17,036 nt of DNA from Solirubrobacteraceae bacterium (GTDB lineage: Bacteria > Actinomycetota > Thermoleophilia > Solirubrobacterales > Solirubrobacteraceae): contig JASLDD010000147.1 in NCBI GenBank assembly GCA_030151725.1, forward strand, positions 1-17,036. Direction: 5' to 3'. The notes below the pieces were generated by a model. The model had not been told where the DNA came from, searched no databases, and was given only the letters and a program-made list of their open reading frames with translations. The position numbers and the translations under genes were made by a program. This document shows, piece by piece, positions 14,238 through 17,036 of this stretch (the first letter of the stretch is position 1; the number at the start of each line of letters is the position of its first letter).

Positions 14238-14365
14238 GTATGTGTCACTTTGCGTTCGCTGTATAGCGATGGCTATACAGCGAACGAACGGGACCCCTCG
14301 GACATGTGTCACTTTGCGTTTGCTGTATGACAATGGCTATACAACAACCGGAAGGGGACACATAC
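14238..14365. repeat. 128 bp element with 9 bp terminal inverted repeats and an internal 64 bp tandem duplication
   Basis: GTATGTGTC (14238-14246) is the exact inverted complement of GACACATAC (14357-14365). Inside, TGTGTCACTTTGCGTT occurs twice, at 14241-14256 and 14305-14320, a 64 bp period; each copy is followed by a palindromic core. The first core is perfect, the second diverged. No coding sequence is inside. It fits a non-autonomous repeat of the MITE or REP/BIME type in the gap between convergent rlmN and scpB. The family name is unknown to me. Confidence 0.65.
14253..14286. terminator. Perfect 15 bp hairpin, possible bidirectional terminator
   Basis: CGTTCGCTGTATAGC and its exact inverted complement, separated by the 4 nt loop GATG. 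It is centred 54 bp after rlmN and about 145 bp past scpB, so it could end both transcripts. No T-run follows on either strand. It is the first core of the repeat element at 14238-14365. Confidence 0.45.
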
Positions 14366-14414
14366 AACCCCTCCAACAGCAAGACGCGCCCGGGGCGCAG
14401 TGATGATGCTCCGT

Positions 14415-15158
14415 CTAAGGCTGCGCGTCGGGATCGGAGTCGTCCTGACCCCCCAGGTCCCCGTCCCCGGGAACTCCTCCATCCAAAACATCTGCCGGCC
14501 CACCACCCCCATCACCGCTGCCGCCGCCGGCTCGCGCCTCGCCGGCACGCAGGAGGCGCTCGCGCAGCTCTGCCTGCTCCTCGGGCGTGGGATCCCAGCG
14601 GGCTATGTCGGGCAGCTCCTGGAGGCTGCGCAGCCCGAACAGCTTGAGGAAGGCGGTGGTGGTGCGGTAGAGCACGGCGCCGAACTGCGAGCTGCCGGCC
14701 TCTTCGATGAGGCTGCGCTCGAGCAGGGTGGCGGTGGCGGAGTCGGCGCTCACGCCGCGAATGCGGGTGATCTCGGGACGGGAGATGGGCTGCAGGTAGG
14801 CAACGATGGCGAGCGTCTCGGCCTGGGCGGGCGTGAGGGTGGAGGCGCGGGGACGGGAGAGCAGCCGCCTGGCTGCCTCCTCGGTGGTGGGATCGGTGGC
14901 GAGCGTCCAACCGCCGCCCAGCTCGCGCAGCCGGATGCCACGGCGACCGGGCGCATACTGCTCGCCGAGTAGCGCCAGCGCGGCCACCACGGCGCCCTCG
15001 CCGGCCAGAGTTGCGTCGGCAAGCTCGGTCAGGCTCAGGGGATCGGTGGAGAGGAAGAGGAGCGCCTCGACAGTTCTGGCGAGCGAGGGCAGCGCCTCGT
15101 GATCGCCGTCTGAGGGAGGCTGGGCGTCCTGCTGTGCTTCATCGGTGGGGTGGCTCAC
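14415..15158 (-). CDS. scpB: Segregation and condensation protein B
   Basis: ScpB is the winged-helix kleisin-associated subunit of the SMC-ScpAB condensin that compacts and segregates the chromosome. The GTG at 15156-15158 gives 247 residues; the gene lies 13 bp after the scpA stop. The first winged helix spans about 27-100 (LARTVEALLFLSTDPLSLTEL), the second about 105-185 (TLTPAQAETLAIVAYLQPISR, then IRGVSADSA and LKLFGLRSLQELP). The last 40 or so residues are Gly/Asp-rich and probably disordered, longer than the Bacillus tail. The frame is open further upstream to 15299, but that part lies within scpA and is a shadow. The GTG has a GGGGA only 2 nt away, so the exact start is less sure than the gene. 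Confidence 0.93.
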   Translation of the reverse strand: MSHPTDEAQQDAQPPSDGDHEALPSLARTVEALLFLSTDPLSLTELADATLAGEGAVVAALALLGEQYAPGRRGIRLRELGGGWTLATDPTTEEAARRLLSRPRASTLTPAQAETLAIVAYLQPISRPEITRIRGVSADSATATLLERSLIEEAGSSQFGAVLYRTTTAFLKLFGLRSLQELPDIARWDPTPEEQAELRERLLRAGEARAGGGSGDGGGGPADVLDGGVPGDGDLGGQDDSDPDAQP

Positions 15159-15171
15159 TTCCCCGATTCTC

Positions 15172-15936
15172 TCAAGCCTCGCGCGCGAGCGCCAGCGGCG
15201 CGGGGCGGCGCTCGGCCAGGGCGCTGACGGCGATCTCGCCGAAGCACTCCTCCTGCGCCCAGCCCGCCTCCCCCCGTTTGTAGAGCTCGAGCAGCGCAAA
15301 CAGGGTGACGGCGACGGTCATGCGGTCGGCGCCGCGAACGGCCTCGTCGAAGCTGAAGCTGCCCCCTCGGCGCAACAGGCCACGCAGGTGCTCCAAACGC
15401 TCGGCGACGGTGATGCGCGGATTGGCGATGTGGCGCAGGTTGATGGTCGGGGGCAGCGTCAACAGGCGCCCGACGGCCTCGCCGAGCAGCGCCGGGTCCT
15501 GGGAGCCGTCGGGGGGCGCCACGATGTTGCGCCGCAGGTGCGCAGGCAGTGGCGCGTTGCGGAAGCGCACGCCGGCCTCAGCGGCGAGCACCTCATGCAG
15601 GTGGGCGGCGGCTGAGCGGTAGCGACGGGCATCGAGCATCCGCGCGAGCAGCTCCTCGGCGGCCTGTTCGGGCTCGATGTCGAGCAGTTGCTCCTCTTCG
15701 CTGCTGAGCATGAGCCGCGACTTGAGCTCGAGCAGGGCGGCGATCAGGACTATGAACTCGGTAGCGGTCTCGAGGTCTAGCTCGCCTCGCTGCTCGAGAT
15801 GGTCGAGGTAGGCGAGCACCACTTCGGCGAGCTGCAGCTCGAGCAGGTCGACCTCTTCACGCAGCACGAGCGTCAGCAGCAGGTCAAATGGCCCGCTGAA
15901 CACATCCAGGTCGAGCTCCAGCGCGGCCAGGCTCAT
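15172..15936 (-). CDS. scpA: Segregation and condensation protein A (kleisin)
   Basis: ScpA is the kleisin that bridges the two SMC heads of the bacterial condensin. The ATG at 15934-15936 gives 254 residues, with GGAGGT (15943-15948) 6 nt upstream. FSGPFDLLLTLVLREEVDLLEL (13-34, quoted in two parts: FSGPFDLLL and EEVDLLEL) is the SMC-neck binding signature; FIVLIAALLELKSRLML (about 62-78) is the second conserved helix. The C-terminal winged helix includes MTVAVTLFALLELYKRGE. The gene lies 55 bp after trpS and 13 bp before scpB, and the pair is almost certainly cotranscribed. An upstream in-frame ATG at 16014 would overlap trpS and is rejected. Confidence 0.95.
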   Translation of the reverse strand: MSLAALELDLDVFSGPFDLLLTLVLREEVDLLELQLAEVVLAYLDHLEQRGELDLETATEFIVLIAALLELKSRLMLSSEEEQLLDIEPEQAAEELLARMLDARRYRSAAAHLHEVLAAEAGVRFRNAPLPAHLRRNIVAPPDGSQDPALLGEAVGRLLTLPPTINLRHIANPRITVAERLEHLRGLLRRGGSFSFDEAVRGADRMTVAVTLFALLELYKRGEAGWAQEECFGEIAVSALAERRPAPLALAREA

Positions 15937-15942
15937 CTCCCC

Positions 15943-15948
15943 ACCTCC
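15943..15948 (-). promoter_or_regulatory. Shine-Dalgarno of scpA
   Basis: GGAGGT on the minus strand lies 6 nt before the ATG at 15934-15936, and decides this start over the longer frame from 16014. Confidence 0.6.
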
Positions 15949-15991
15949 ATCCGGGCACCGTAGCGGCCGGTCCCGACGGGCTGGGAGCGCG

Positions 15992-16990
15992 TCACGAGCG
16001 AGCGCCGCCCACACCCATCAGCTCGCGCACGTCGGAGAGCGTCTGCGAGGCGATCGCTTGGGCGCGCCGGCGTCCATCGCCGAGGATCTCCTCCAGCGCC
16101 GCCTCGTCGGCGCGCAGCTCCTGGAAGCGCTCGCGCACGGGCGCCAGGTAGTCGACGACGGCGGCGGCCACGGCGGTCTTGAATTCGCCGTAGCGGGCAT
16201 CCGCGAACTCTGCTTCGACTGCAGCCGCCGTCACCCCGCGCACGGCTGCCAGGATTTCGATGAGATTCGAGATGCCGGGCTTCTCGGGTCCGCTGCGCAC
16301 CTCGCTGCCGGAGTCCGTGACGGCGCTCTTGAGCTTCTTTTCGATGGCTTTGGAGTCGTCGAGCACGTACACAGTGCCCTGTTCGCTGCCGCTGGTGGTG
16401 GACATCTTGGTGCTCGGGTCCTGCAAGTCCATGATCCTCGCGCCGACCTCGGGGATGCGGTGCTCGGGAACAACCAGGACTTCCTCGCCGTCGCCAAAAC
16501 GGGCATTGAAGCGGCGGGCCACGTCGCGCATCAGCTCCAAGTGCTCGCGCTGGTCCTCCCCCACGGGCACCTCGTGGGCGCGGTAGGCGAGCACGTCGGC
16601 CGCCTGCAGCACCGGGTAGAGCAAGAGCCCTGCCGAGACGAGCTCGCGTTGGGCGATGGACTTGTCGCGGAACTGGTGCATGCGCTGCAGGCGTCCAAGC
16701 TCGGTGACGCTCGAGAGCAGCCACGTCAGCTCGGTATGCTCGGGCACGTCTGACTGGCGAAAGAGGATGCAGCGAGCGGGATCGAGTCCCGATGCGAGCA
16801 GGATGGCTGTAGTGTCGTAGAGGCGCTCGCGCAGTTCGCGCGGGTCGTAGGAGACGGTGGTGGCGTGCAGGTCGACGATGCAGAAGATGCCCTCGCCACG
16901 CTCCTGGCTCGAGATGTACTGGGCGATGGCGCCGATGTAGTTGCCGAGGTGCTTGCGCCCGGTGGGCTGGATGCCGGAGAAGATGCGCAT
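15992..16990 (-). CDS. trpS: Tryptophanyl-tRNA synthetase
   Basis: TrpS charges tRNA-Trp. The protein has 332 residues, the usual class Ic size. The HIGH-type motif is HLGN (14-17) after SGIQPTGRK; the Trp pocket includes YPVLQAADVL with D132; PVGEDQREHLELMRD (142-156) is the conserved dimer/substrate helix. The KMSKS loop reads KMSTT (195-199): the first Lys is kept, the second is replaced by Thr. I start it at the ATG at 16988-16990, since homologues begin with R-(I/V)-(F/L)-SGIQPTG. Only 46 bp upstream are visible; I see no clear Shine-Dalgarno, promoter or T-box there, but the region is cut. scpA follows after 55 bp. Confidence 0.96.
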   Translation of the reverse strand: MRIFSGIQPTGRKHLGNYIGAIAQYISSQERGEGIFCIVDLHATTVSYDPRELRERLYDTTAILLASGLDPARCILFRQSDVPEHTELTWLLSSVTELGRLQRMHQFRDKSIAQRELVSAGLLLYPVLQAADVLAYRAHEVPVGEDQREHLELMRDVARRFNARFGDGEEVLVVPEHRIPEVGARIMDLQDPSTKMSTTSGSEQGTVYVLDDSKAIEKKLKSAVTDSGSEVRSGPEKPGISNLIEILAAVRGVTAAAVEAEFADARYGEFKTAVAAAVVDYLAPVRERFQELRADEAALEEILGDGRRRAQAIASQTLSDVRELMGVGGARS

Positions 16991-17036
16991 GGTCGTGATT
17001 CTCGCTGGCGAGCGGCTCGGTGGCGGCCCGGCGCTC

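Noticed and set aside
14217..14414. Small coding frames in the rlmN-scpB gap
   Set aside because: The frames through this region read across the palindromes and have no ribosome site or recognisable product.
16991..17036. T-box or promoter upstream of trpS
   Set aside because: Only 46 bp are visible, with no T-box core sequence or clear promoter boxes; the question cannot be decided from this window.

Overview
The window is very GC-rich and its genes run head to tail, with short overlaps, GTG/TTG starts and a leaderless promoter. The content (ScpA/ScpB, RluB, Cmk, Der, AroH-type chorismate mutase, type I-beta DAHP synthase, a secreted protein with carboxypeptidase-regulatory-like repeats) suggests a high-GC actinobacterium. 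Thermoleophilia/Solirubrobacterales is my best guess, from family resemblance only; no marker here proves it. Nearly everything is on the minus strand; only rlmN is on plus.

Layout in the direction of minus-strand transcription, from the right edge: trpS, scpA, scpB (chromosome condensation); a 198 bp convergent gap with a 128 bp inverted-repeat element; rlmN on plus; rluB; then an aromatic amino acid block, aroH - hisC - [leader region] - aroF (DAHP synthase) - tyrA - aroA. This continues through overlaps into cmk, a vapB/vapC toxin-antitoxin pair, der, metK and priA, and finally the first 236 codons of a secreted repeat protein that runs off the left edge.

The aromatic block supplies the first shikimate step (DAHP synthase), EPSP synthase, chorismate mutase, prephenate dehydrogenase and a HisC-type aminotransferase, most of a tyrosine route. 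DAHP synthase and TyrA both carry likely regulatory domains (N-terminal ferredoxin-like and C-terminal ACT). The 389 bp gap in front of aroF is the most interesting part. It encodes a 29-codon peptide whose last 13 residues include two Tyr, two Trp and two Phe, followed by several possible RNA hairpins. This looks like a transcription or translation attenuator that senses all three aromatic amino acids.

A second point of interest is the vapBC module inside the cmk-der housekeeping operon. It has its own leaderless promoter overlapped by a palindrome, a vapC gene that appears to start at CTG, and an ATGA overlap joining the toxin to the essential GTPase gene der. A 22 bp palindrome upstream of vapB recurs (20 of 22 bases) inside the inverted-repeat element between rlmN and scpB. 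I found no tRNA, rRNA, CRISPR array, insertion sequence with a transposase, or clearly new multi-gene system.
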